Notes under the pieces: model-generated
The model's input: the letters and a program-made list of their open reading frames with translations, nothing else
The model's database searches: none
Told to the model about the DNA's origin: nothing
Program-made: the position numbers and the translations under genes
Shown here: piece by piece, positions 7,982 to 15,819 of the stretch
Layout of the letters: every line of letters begins with the position of its first letter
Position numbering within the stretch: position 1 is the stretch's first letter
Assembly (NCBI GenBank): GCA_944372665.1
Contig: CALVZV010000008.1
Span: 1-40,128 of the forward strand
Direction of reading: 5' to 3'
Length of the DNA stretch: 40,128 nt
Origin: an uncultured Clostridia bacterium
GTDB lineage: Bacteria; Bacillota; Clostridia; Christensenellales; DTU072

Positions 7982-8841
7982 TGGACAGAATTATAAAAGG
8001 CGTCTGTTTCGACAAAAAGGCGCGGCTTGCGCTCATTAGCGTTACGGACGGCGTCAACGCCGCAGTCAGAACCCACGATATGTCGCCGCTTTCCGCGGCG
8101 GTTTTCGCGCGTGCGCTTACTGCAGGAGCTTATATCAACGCCAATCTGAAAAACAAAACGGACAGGTTCAATCTGATCATCGACGGAAAGGGCGCCGCAG
8201 GCAAAATCTGCATCGCCGGCGAAGACGGCGATCTAAAGGGATTTTTGGAAAATCCGCAGGCTGATCTGCCGTATATCGACTTTAAACCCGATATAAAAGG
8301 CGCCGTAGGCACCGACGGCGACATAGTCGTCATCAAGGATTTGGGTCTGAAAGAACCTTATATCGGACGTACTGCGATTACGGGCGGCGGTATTGCGGAC
8401 GATTTTGCGGGATATCTTTTCCGCAGCGAGGGCATACGCTCCGCCGTCGCTTTCGGCGAATACGTCACCGCCGAAGGCGTAAAGCAGGCAGGCGGCATCA
8501 TCGTCGAAGCGCTGCCCGACGCCGGAGAGGAAATCACATTTATGCTCGAGGATATAATGAGCAATTTTTCCGCTCTTTCCGCCATGATGACGGAAAAGAG
8601 TATCGAAGAAATCGGCGAATTTTATTTCGGACACCTGCATACGGAATTCTTCGCTCCCGAAAAAATAAATTACGCATGCCACTGCAACAGGAAGATACGC
8701 GGCATTATACGTTCTTTAGGCAAGAGCGAAGCCGAAAGCATAATCCGCGATGAAGGCGTCATCGAGATCACCTGCGATTATTGCCGCCGCAGTTACCGCT
8801 TCGGTCCCGACGAAGTCTATGCAATTTTCGCCAATGGCTGA
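7981..8841 (+). CDS. hslO: Hsp33 redox-regulated chaperone
   Basis: The 286-residue Hsp33 is a cytoplasmic holdase switched on by oxidation together with heat or bleach-like stress. The four zinc-binding cysteines of the redox switch are intact: Cys233 and Cys235 (CHC) and Cys265 and Cys268 (CDYC), with the usual spacing. In the reduced state they hold zinc and the protein is inactive; oxidation releases zinc and unfolds the linker. It is coupled by a TAATG overlap to the membrane protein before it and overlaps the next gene by eight bases. In an anaerobe this would serve during oxygen exposure. Confidence 0.95.
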   Translation: MDRIIKGVCFDKKARLALISVTDGVNAAVRTHDMSPLSAAVFARALTAGAYINANLKNKTDRFNLIIDGKGAAGKICIAGEDGDLKGFLENPQADLPYIDFKPDIKGAVGTDGDIVVIKDLGLKEPYIGRTAITGGGIADDFAGYLFRSEGIRSAVAFGEYVTAEGVKQAGGIIVEALPDAGEEITFMLEDIMSNFSALSAMMTEKSIEEIGEFYFGHLHTEFFAPEKINYACHCNRKIRGIIRSLGKSEAESIIRDEGVIEITCDYCRRSYRFGPDEVYAIFANG

Positions 8842-10084
8842 TATTTTAAGGTTCGACAAACTAAATACAGATACGACCTTGGCTTTTGCCGAGGAGTGCA
8901 TGGAGCGCCGTCAGTTCGACGACGCCGTGGATGTTCTTATTGATGCCGAAAAGCAGAATCCCGACAATCTGTTCGTAAAGGAGGCTTTGTCACGCTGTTA
9001 TCTGAACGTGGGTGCGTACGCCGAGGCGCTCGGGCTGATAGGCGACGTTCTGCGGCACTCTTCTCAACCCGATGAAAAGGCTGTTTTGAAGCTTGCCGTG
9101 CTGCTTGAGACCGATGACGAGGAAACCGGCGATCTGTTCGAAATATTCGGGCTGCAGCGCCCCGATTTTGAATTCGGAGCCGACTATTTCAAAGATTCTC
9201 CCGGTGTCGACGATAATGATTCGGACTATTCCGATAATGAATTTAAGGCTGCCGAAAACCGCATAAAAGGTTCCCGAACGCGTGATTATATGCAGGATGC
9301 GATCGGTAAAAACGATTATGAAGCCGCCGTCAGGGCGGCGTTGGAATTTCCTGCCGACGCTGTAAAGGACTGCGACCCGCCATTAAGGAACGAGATAGCG
9401 GAGCTGGCGCTGAGGGCGGCTTTTCTTGCCGGAGACAAAGAACTTGCCATGGCTTTTGCCGTTTCGGCGTACAAAAGGAGCAGGAGCTTTGCCGCAGCGG
9501 ACGTGCTGCTGAGAATCTCGTTGGATTTCGGCAACGAATCACTGTTCAAAACCTATTTCGACACTTTTTTCAACGATTTTATCGGGTCGGCGTCTGACCT
9601 TAGATGGGCGGTGGAGCTTATCAAAAGCGCGTATTCGCTGGGTAGGTACGACGAGGCTTTTTCTGCCGCCGAAACGGTATATTCGATGTCCAGGTATTAT
9701 TATGACCTCAATATAATTTATGCCGTTTTGAACGCCGTCAGAGGCGATTTTACCGAGGCGGAACAGGTTCTGTCGGTTTCGGAAAGGGTTTTGCCGCGCT
9801 GCGGCTTTTTCGGATATTTCAGGGAAGTCATTTCCGAAGCCAGACTCTTGCAGGACAGACGCGACAGATATATAGCCACACGTCTGGTCGCTGACGACGC
9901 CTGGGAGAAATTCGCCCGTCCCAACTGGGAAGAGGACAGGAACATTTCCTCGCTTCACGGCGCGCTCAGATTAAGACTCAGGCGCGAAAGAATAATAAAA
10001 GACCTGAAACGCCCTTATAATTCGCGTTCCGCGTTAAAAACGAACAAAACTTTGATAGGCTCCGTTATCGCGCCTCTGGCGTAG
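8834..10084 (+). CDS. TPR-like helical repeat protein of unknown function
   Basis: This 416-residue acidic protein starts best at ATG 8834, eight bases inside hslO. An earlier in-frame start at 8750 would lie wholly within hslO and encode an unrelated-looking tail. Residues about 15-85 form TPR-like helix pairs (AFAEECMERRQFDDAVDVLI, then AEALGLIGDVLRH). The middle (about 110-150) is rich in Asp and Glu and probably disordered. Further helical repeats run from about 160 to 345, and the tail is Arg/Lys rich. No signal peptide is seen. Coupling to hslO hints at protein quality control or complex assembly, but that is inference. Confidence 0.75.
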   Translation: MADILRFDKLNTDTTLAFAEECMERRQFDDAVDVLIDAEKQNPDNLFVKEALSRCYLNVGAYAEALGLIGDVLRHSSQPDEKAVLKLAVLLETDDEETGDLFEIFGLQRPDFEFGADYFKDSPGVDDNDSDYSDNEFKAAENRIKGSRTRDYMQDAIGKNDYEAAVRAALEFPADAVKDCDPPLRNEIAELALRAAFLAGDKELAMAFAVSAYKRSRSFAAADVLLRISLDFGNESLFKTYFDTFFNDFIGSASDLRWAVELIKSAYSLGRYDEAFSAAETVYSMSRYYYDLNIIYAVLNAVRGDFTEAEQVLSVSERVLPRCGFFGYFREVISEARLLQDRRDRYIATRLVADDAWEKFARPNWEEDRNISSLHGALRLRLRRERIIKDLKRPYNSRSALKTNKTLIGSVIAPLA

Positions 10085-10087
10085 CGA

Positions 10088-10303
10088 TCATCGGTATATC
10101 CCCAAAGAAGTTGTCAGTCCTTTTTCGGATATTAGCGAGCGCACGCGTTCGGAGTGCGCTTCGTTGAAAACCACGCTCAGACCGCAGCTGAGTCCCAGGT
10201 TTCTGGGCGTATTAATTACTATATTGGCTATATGTGCGTCGTTCAGGGCGCGGCTCAGTTTCAAAGCCTCGCTTCTTGAACGGAAGGGCGCTATATTATT
10301 CAT
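10088..10303 (-). CDS. DUF3343 protein, putative Se/S carrier-like
   Basis: The 71-residue protein matches the DUF3343 pattern: a short alpha/beta fold with an N-terminal helix after SRSEALKLSRAL and the motif TPRNLGLSCGLSVVF containing the family's conserved Ser-Cys-Gly. Members are described as putative Se/S carriers because they resemble YedF-like proteins and lie near selenium or sulfur mobilisation genes. Here it is divergent from a cysteine desulfurase-family gene (44 bases between starts), which supports that link. The conserved cysteine could carry a persulfide or perselenide. A GGAG site precedes the ATG. Its 3' end nearly touches the preceding convergent gene. Confidence 0.8.
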   Translation of the reverse strand: MNNIAPFRSRSEALKLSRALNDAHIANIVINTPRNLGLSCGLSVVFNEAHSERVRSLISEKGLTTSLGIYR

Positions 10304-10346
10304 TTCGGCTCCGTATATTTCCGAGGTTAGGATAATACAATTTATT

Positions 10347-11486
10347 ATGTTTTTAAAAAATTCGTGTATCTATCTGGATGCGTCGGCGACGTCGCGGTTC
10401 AAACCGCGTTCCGTAATAAAACGCGTCGAATATGAGCTGAAAAATTCCGCCAATGCAGGGCGCGGCGGTCACGCTTTCGCGCTGAAAGCGCTGAAAACAA
10501 TAGAGGAATGCCGTGAAATGATAGAATCGGTGACGTTTTCGGGCGGCAATACGATCATGACCAAAAGCTGCACCGAGGCCTTGAATCTGGCTATATTCGG
10601 CTTGAAGCCGGGCAAAGAGATAGTTACTACCGTATACGAACATAACGCCGTATTGCGTCCTTTGGAAAAGCTTAAAAGAAGCGGCGTCAAAGTCACTTAT
10701 CTTTCCGCGCCCGACGGAGTCATAACCGGCGGGCTGCTGAAAAAAAGGCTCGGCAAAAACGTATCGCTGGTAGTCATGTCGGAAATGTCCAACGTGACCG
10801 GAACGGTACAGCCGGTAAGCGAACTGGCTAAGCTTCTGAAAGAGAGGGAGATCCCTTTCCTGGTGGACGGTGCGCAGTCGCTGGGGCATACGTATTCCGA
10901 TTATACCGACGTAACCATGATAGCAGGCGCAGGGCACAAAGGATTACACGGTCCGCAGGGGACCGGGTTTTTATGCTATTCAAAGGATCTGAAGCTGGAA
11001 CCGCTGATTTACGGCGGCACGGGCACGTCTTCGCTTAGCCTGGTCCAGCCTGCGGAAGCACCCGAGGGCTTCGAGGCGGGTACGCTCAATACCGCGGGGA
11101 TAGGCGGACTCAGCGAGGGTATACGTTTTACGCTGAAGCATAAAGACGAGATAGTCAGGCACATCAACGCGTTGTCCGAAAGGCTGACGGACGGGCTTAA
11201 AAACATTCCCGACGTCAAGATATATACGCCGAATAATAACGGGGTCGTTTCTTTTAATATAGGAGTCATCCCGTCCACGGAGACGGCGGATTTGCTGGAC
11301 TCCGTTTTCGGTATAGCCACGCGTGCGGGCATACACTGCGCGCCGCTGATCCACCGATGGCTGGGAACTGTCTCTCAGGGTGCGGTCAGAGCCAGCATCG
11401 ACTGGAAAAATACCGCGTCGGATATAGACAGACTGGTATATGCCGTCTCCGAGATAGCCTCGGGCAGAGTTAAACGCAATTATTGA
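10347..11486 (+). CDS. Class V aminotransferase, cysteine desulfurase family (EF2568-like)
   Basis: This 379-residue PLP enzyme starts at ATG 10347; the frame is open upstream to 10164 but that part lies over the opposite-strand DUF3343 gene. It opens with IYLDASATS..KP and an ANAGRGGHAF segment, typical of the EF2568-type branch (TIGR01977). The PLP lysine is in AGAGHKGLHGPQGTGFL and the mobile-loop catalytic cysteine is in RAGIHCAPLIHRWLGT. Such enzymes take sulfur (or selenium) from cysteine (or selenocysteine). The branch is often found with selenium-dependent molybdenum hydroxylase genes; none are in this window. The ribosome binding site is weak. Confidence 0.85.
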   Translation: MFLKNSCIYLDASATSRFKPRSVIKRVEYELKNSANAGRGGHAFALKALKTIEECREMIESVTFSGGNTIMTKSCTEALNLAIFGLKPGKEIVTTVYEHNAVLRPLEKLKRSGVKVTYLSAPDGVITGGLLKKRLGKNVSLVVMSEMSNVTGTVQPVSELAKLLKEREIPFLVDGAQSLGHTYSDYTDVTMIAGAGHKGLHGPQGTGFLCYSKDLKLEPLIYGGTGTSSLSLVQPAEAPEGFEAGTLNTAGIGGLSEGIRFTLKHKDEIVRHINALSERLTDGLKNIPDVKIYTPNNNGVVSFNIGVIPSTETADLLDSVFGIATRAGIHCAPLIHRWLGTVSQGAVRASIDWKNTASDIDRLVYAVSEIASGRVKRNY

Positions 11487-11517
11487 TAAAACGCTTTCGG
11501 AATTCAAACGATTATAG

Positions 11518-11523
11518 TATAAT
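11518..11523 (+). promoter_or_regulatory. -10 element placed for a leaderless nth transcript
   Basis: A perfect TATAAT (within TATAGTATAAT) ends six bases before the nth ATG at 11530. A transcript from it would begin at or next to the A of the ATG. The -35 hexamer at 17-base spacing (TTTCGG, 11495-11500) is poor. No Shine-Dalgarno sequence separates the element from the start codon. Confidence 0.55.
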
Positions 11524-11529
11524 CTGGGT

Positions 11530-12150
11530 ATGGATTCCGAAATCATACTCGATAAGTTAAGCCGTATGCATCCGACGGCGGAATGCGAACTCAATTTCAA
11601 AACGCCTTTCGAGTTGCTGGTGGCTGTCATTTTGAGCGCGCAGTGCACCGACAAACGCGTCAATGAGGTCACCGACGAACTGTTTAAAACGTATTCGACG
11701 CCCGACGATTTTGCCGCAATGAGCAATGCGGAACTGGAGCCTCTCATTCATTCGTGCGGTTTTTTCAGAAATAAAGCCAATAATATAATCGGGGCCGCTG
11801 CAGCCGTCAAAGAAAGATTCGGCGGCGAGGTGCCCGACACCATGGAGGAGCTGCTGACAATTCCGGGCGTGGGCAGAAAGACGGCTTCAGTTGTGCTGAC
11901 CGTAGCTTTCCGTAAGCCCGCCATGCCCGTAGACACTCACGTTTTCCGCGTTTCCCACAGGCTGGGGATGAGCCTGGGCAAGACTCCCGAGGATGTCGAG
12001 AACGACCTGAAAAAGTCTTATAGACCAGAAGAATGGAACAGACTTCATCATACGATGATTTTTCACGGCAGATATATCTGTAAAGCCGTCCGTCCGCTTT
12101 GCGATCAATGTTTGTTGAAAAGCGAATGCGTGTACATAAAGGAGAAATGA
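11530..12150 (+). CDS. nth: Endonuclease III, DNA glycosylase/AP lyase
   Basis: The 206-residue enzyme removes oxidised pyrimidines and nicks the abasic site in base excision repair. The helix-hairpin-helix LTIPGVGRKTAS carries the catalytic Lys117, and Asp135 lies in PVDTHVFR. The C-terminal iron-sulfur loop is intact: Cys184, Cys191, Cys194 and Cys200 (C-x6-C-x2-C-x5-C). Length is standard. There is no convincing ribosome binding site, and the promoter -10 box sits directly before the ATG, so translation from a leaderless mRNA is likely. obg follows after one base. Confidence 0.96.
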   Translation: MDSEIILDKLSRMHPTAECELNFKTPFELLVAVILSAQCTDKRVNEVTDELFKTYSTPDDFAAMSNAELEPLIHSCGFFRNKANNIIGAAAAVKERFGGEVPDTMEELLTIPGVGRKTASVVLTVAFRKPAMPVDTHVFRVSHRLGMSLGKTPEDVENDLKKSYRPEEWNRLHHTMIFHGRYICKAVRPLCDQCLLKSECVYIKEK

Positions 12151-12151
12151 C

Positions 12152-13411
12152 ATGTTTTTGGATATTGCCACGATATATCTTAAGGCCGGCAACGGCGGCG
12201 ACGGCGCGGTGTCATGGCACCGTGAAAAATACGTGCCCGCCGGCGGCCCGGACGGCGGCGACGGCGGCAAAGGCGGCGATATATATTTCGAAGCCGACGC
12301 TTCCATGAATTCGCTGGCGCCGTTCAGGTTTACTCAGCATTTCCGCGCCGAGAACGGCGAAAAAGGCAGCGGAAAAAACTGCACCGGTCGCTCGGGGGAG
12401 GATACAGTAATAAAAGTGCCCTGCGGCACTGTTGTGACCGACGCGGAAAGCGGCGGCATTCTTGCCGACGTTTTCGAACCCGGCGAAAGGATCATGGTCC
12501 TTAAAGGCGGCAGGGGCGGCAGGGGCAACGCTAAATTTGCCACCGCGTTGAGACGTGCGCCCGGTTTTTCCGAAATGGGCGAAAAAACCGAAGAGCATAA
12601 AATTCGTCTGGAGCTTAAAACTATTGCCGACGTGGGACTCGTTGGCTTTCCGAACGTAGGTAAATCTACGCTTCTGTCCGTCGTAAGCGCCGCGCGGCCT
12701 AAAATCGCCAATTACCATTTCACGACGCTAAATCCCAATCTCGGAGTTGTCAGATATTTTGACGATTCCTTCCTTATGGCGGATATTCCGGGGCTCATCG
12801 AGGGAGCATCCGAAGGGCAGGGGCTTGGTCACAGCTTTTTGAGACACGTCGAACGTGTCAGACTCATCGTGCACGTCGTGGACGTTTCCGCCTGCGAGGG
12901 AAGAGATCCCGTCGAGGATTATTATGCTATCAGAAAAGAACTGACCAATTATTCCAAGGCTCTGGCAGCGCTTCCGGAAATAATAGCGCTTAACAAGACG
13001 GATCTGCTTTCAGACCCCGGTCCTGTAGTGAAAAAGTTTTCCGATAAGATCGGGAAAGAGGCTATTCCTGTATCTGCAGCTACCAAAAATGGCTTGGATC
13101 TGCTCATAAAGAAGATATACGAAACCTTATCCGATCTGCCGAAGGTACAGCGTATCAAGTATGAAAAATTCGAATACGGCGAAAAGGACAGGGACGCTTT
13201 TTCGGTGCATGCCGACAACGGCGTTTTCTTCGTCACCGGCGGATACGTCGAGGAGCTTGCAAGGCGCGTCGTTTTAAGCGACGGCGACTCGTTCAGATGG
13301 TTTCAGCGCGCTCTCCGCGATAAAGGAGTTATCGCGGCATTGAAAAAGGCCGGCGTCAAGGACGGCGACACCGTATCGATAATGGATCTGGAATTCGAGT
13401 ATTTCGACTGA
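12152..13411 (+). CDS. obg: Obg GTPase
   Basis: This 419-residue essential GTPase takes part in 50S ribosome assembly and stress/growth control. The glycine-rich Obg fold covers about residues 1-158 (AGNGGDGAVSWHREKYVPAG). The G domain follows with GFPNVGKST (G1), a TTLNPN switch I, ADIPGLIEGA (G3) and NKTD (G4). The C-terminal OCT domain (about 345-419) is present, as is usual for Bacillota. A GGAGAAATGAC site lies just ahead of ATG 12152. It follows nth by one base, so the two are cotranscribed. Confidence 0.96.
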   Translation: MFLDIATIYLKAGNGGDGAVSWHREKYVPAGGPDGGDGGKGGDIYFEADASMNSLAPFRFTQHFRAENGEKGSGKNCTGRSGEDTVIKVPCGTVVTDAESGGILADVFEPGERIMVLKGGRGGRGNAKFATALRRAPGFSEMGEKTEEHKIRLELKTIADVGLVGFPNVGKSTLLSVVSAARPKIANYHFTTLNPNLGVVRYFDDSFLMADIPGLIEGASEGQGLGHSFLRHVERVRLIVHVVDVSACEGRDPVEDYYAIRKELTNYSKALAALPEIIALNKTDLLSDPGPVVKKFSDKIGKEAIPVSAATKNGLDLLIKKIYETLSDLPKVQRIKYEKFEYGEKDRDAFSVHADNGVFFVTGGYVEELARRVVLSDGDSFRWFQRALRDKGVIAALKKAGVKDGDTVSIMDLEFEYFD

Positions 13412-13428
13412 CGATACAGTTTTGCGTA

Positions 13429-13457
13429 TTGTAATCTTCCGTAATAGATGTTAAAAT
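13429..13457 (+). promoter_or_regulatory. Promoter of the GH31-FGGY operon
   Basis: TTGTAA (13429-13434), 17 bases and TAAAAT (13452-13457). An ACGGAGGA binding site and ATG 13477 follow. No catabolite-repression palindrome is obvious by eye. Confidence 0.65.
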
Positions 13458-13476
13458 ATCGGCATACGGAGGATTT

Positions 13477-15819
13477 ATGGACAGATACGGCATAAAAACC
13501 GATTCTGCTTCGCCGCAGGAATTTATTTACGTTTACCGGGGCGGCAGAATTTCCGTTCTTACGGAAGCCCTGGTCAGATGGGAAACGGGTACCGCGACCG
13601 ATTTACCTACCCAGCGCATTTGGTTCAGGAATATCGCTTCTCCGCGCTTTTCCTTAAAGGAAATACAAAACGGTGTCGTTATAGAAACGCCTAGGGCAAA
13701 ATTCGAATTCGATATAAAAAACGGCAGGGCATTCGTCACGCCTTCGGGCGGCAGACACGTAAATCCTGATTGGACCCGTTCGCTGCCCGGAACCAGACGC
13801 ACGCTGGACATGACTAACGGCAAAGTTCGTCTTGGAAAGAGTCTTGTTTCCGAAAGCGGAGTTGCCGTACTTGACGACGCGGACTCTCTGCTGCTTTCCG
13901 GTTCCGATTTCGTTCGTCGGGAGGGGTGCGTTCACGACAGGTATTATTTCGCATACGGTTCCGACTATCGCGGCTGTATTGCCGATTTCTTCAAAATTTC
14001 AGGTAAAGTCACGCTGATACCGAGATTCGCTTTCGGAAACTGGTGGAGCCGTTACCATGCTTACAGCGCAGACGAGTATCTGTCGCTCATGCATAGATTT
14101 GCAGAGGAGGATATTCCGTTTACGGTCGCGACCATAGATATGGACTGGCACTGGGTTGACGTCAAAAAGCGTTTCGGCGCCGACGCGGTGCGGCTGTCTA
14201 CCGATTCTCCGATTGCCTCGGCTATGGGCAGGATGTCCTCTCCGGGTTGGACGGGCTACAGCCCTAACACGGAACTGTTTCCCGATTTTATCGGGTTTTT
14301 GAAAAAACTCAACGATATGGGCTATGCCGTCACGATGAACCTGCATCCCGCGCAGGGCATAAGGGCGTACGAAGACTGTTACAAAGAGTTTGCCGAGTAT
14401 ATGGGTATCGATCCCGCCGAGAGGAAAACGATAGGATTTTCGTTAAAGAACAAAAAGTTTATAGAAGCCTATTTCAAGATCGCGCTGCGTCCTTTCGAGA
14501 AAAACGGAGTCAGATTCTGGTGGATAGACTGGCAGCAGGGGAAACGTAGCGACGTTCCCGGGCTGGATCCGTTATGGGCAATGAATCATTTGCATATTCT
14601 GGATATGCAGGCAGAGAAGAAGCGTCCGCTCATTCTGTCGCGCTATGCCGGCATCGGAAGCCACCGCTATCCGCTGGGATTCAGCGGCGATTCAGCCATG
14701 ACATTCGCCACGCTTGACTTTCAGCCGTATCTTACCGCAGTCGCCACAAACGCCGCATATACCTGGTGGAGCCACGACATAGGCGGACATCATATGGGAT
14801 ATAAAGACGACGAATTGTACCTAAGATGGGTACAGTTCGGAGTGTTCAGCCCGATAATGCGTTTGCATTCGACCGCCGACGAATTTATGGGCAAGGAGCC
14901 TTGGAAATATTCCGAATCGGTCAGGGAATCGGCTGGAAGGTATCTGAGACTTAGGCATAAACTTATCCCGTATATTTATTCGCTGAACTATCAGACCTAC
15001 AAAAACGGCAGGGCGCTTATCGAACCGATGTATTATTCTTTCGATACGCCCGAAGCGTACAGGGCCAAGAACCAGTATTATTTCGGTGAGAAGCTGGTCG
15101 TCAAACCGATAACGCGCCGCGTTTCAAAGAAAACTTTGATGGCTGAAACCGAACTTTGGGTTCCCGAATCCAGGTATACGGATATATTTACAGACAGAAT
15201 TTACGAAAAAGGCAAATACCGTATATACAGGGATCTGTGGAATATTCCGGTATTCGCGCTGCCGGGCGCAATCATTCCCGTGTACCGCGACGTTTCCGAC
15301 AATTCGATCGGCGCGGATAAGCCTTTGGATATATGGATATACCGCGGGAAAGGCAGTTTCGAGCTGTATCTGGACGACGGCGACGGTCTGGATTATCTGA
15401 AGGGCGTATACGGTATCATCAGAATTGAAACCGACGAGCTGGATGGCAGGATCACCGTCGCGCTGCAGTACGAAGGCGATAAAAAATTCGTTTCGCGCGG
15501 ACTTAACATACGTCTTGTTTTCAAGGACGCGATCGGGGGTGTGTTGTCTTCGGGCAGCAAGGCGTCCGTCGGCCGCGCGTTCGTTTATACCGGCGAAACC
15601 GCAACATTCACGCTTAAAGATTACGAGGTTTTAAAAAACAAGCCGCGCCGCGAATTGCTTATCGATACTATTTCAAAGTATCAGATCAACAATCTTAAAC
15701 GACGTTCGCGTTATACTCCGCTTGTCGGCGGCGGCAGATTCGTCAGGGCGGGGCTAAGCCGAGATTTTACGGGTCCTATCGACGAAATACTGCAAATTAC
15801 CGAGGCAGAAGACAAATGA
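13477..15819 (+). CDS. Glycoside hydrolase family 31 enzyme
   Basis: The 780-residue protein is a GH31 retaining alpha-glycosidase (alpha-glucosidase, alpha-xylosidase or alpha-galactosidase class). The barrel opens at about residue 185 with FGNWWSRYHAYS and TIDMDWHW. The predicted nucleophile is Asp351 in FWWIDWQQG, and the acid/base Asp405 in FSGDSAMTF, followed by WWSHDIGGHHMG. The WIDWQQG form differs from the DMNE form of classical alpha-glucosidases, so substrate specificity should not be assumed. No signal peptide is visible, so it acts in the cytoplasm on imported sugars. It overlaps the FGGY kinase by four bases (ATGA), suggesting that the released sugar is phosphorylated next. Confidence 0.88.
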   Translation: MDRYGIKTDSASPQEFIYVYRGGRISVLTEALVRWETGTATDLPTQRIWFRNIASPRFSLKEIQNGVVIETPRAKFEFDIKNGRAFVTPSGGRHVNPDWTRSLPGTRRTLDMTNGKVRLGKSLVSESGVAVLDDADSLLLSGSDFVRREGCVHDRYYFAYGSDYRGCIADFFKISGKVTLIPRFAFGNWWSRYHAYSADEYLSLMHRFAEEDIPFTVATIDMDWHWVDVKKRFGADAVRLSTDSPIASAMGRMSSPGWTGYSPNTELFPDFIGFLKKLNDMGYAVTMNLHPAQGIRAYEDCYKEFAEYMGIDPAERKTIGFSLKNKKFIEAYFKIALRPFEKNGVRFWWIDWQQGKRSDVPGLDPLWAMNHLHILDMQAEKKRPLILSRYAGIGSHRYPLGFSGDSAMTFATLDFQPYLTAVATNAAYTWWSHDIGGHHMGYKDDELYLRWVQFGVFSPIMRLHSTADEFMGKEPWKYSESVRESAGRYLRLRHKLIPYIYSLNYQTYKNGRALIEPMYYSFDTPEAYRAKNQYYFGEKLVVKPITRRVSKKTLMAETELWVPESRYTDIFTDRIYEKGKYRIYRDLWNIPVFALPGAIIPVYRDVSDNSIGADKPLDIWIYRGKGSFELYLDDGDGLDYLKGVYGIIRIETDELDGRITVALQYEGDKKFVSRGLNIRLVFKDAIGGVLSSGSKASVGRAFVYTGETATFTLKDYEVLKNKPRRELLIDTISKYQINNLKRRSRYTPLVGGGRFVRAGLSRDFTGPIDEILQITEAEDK

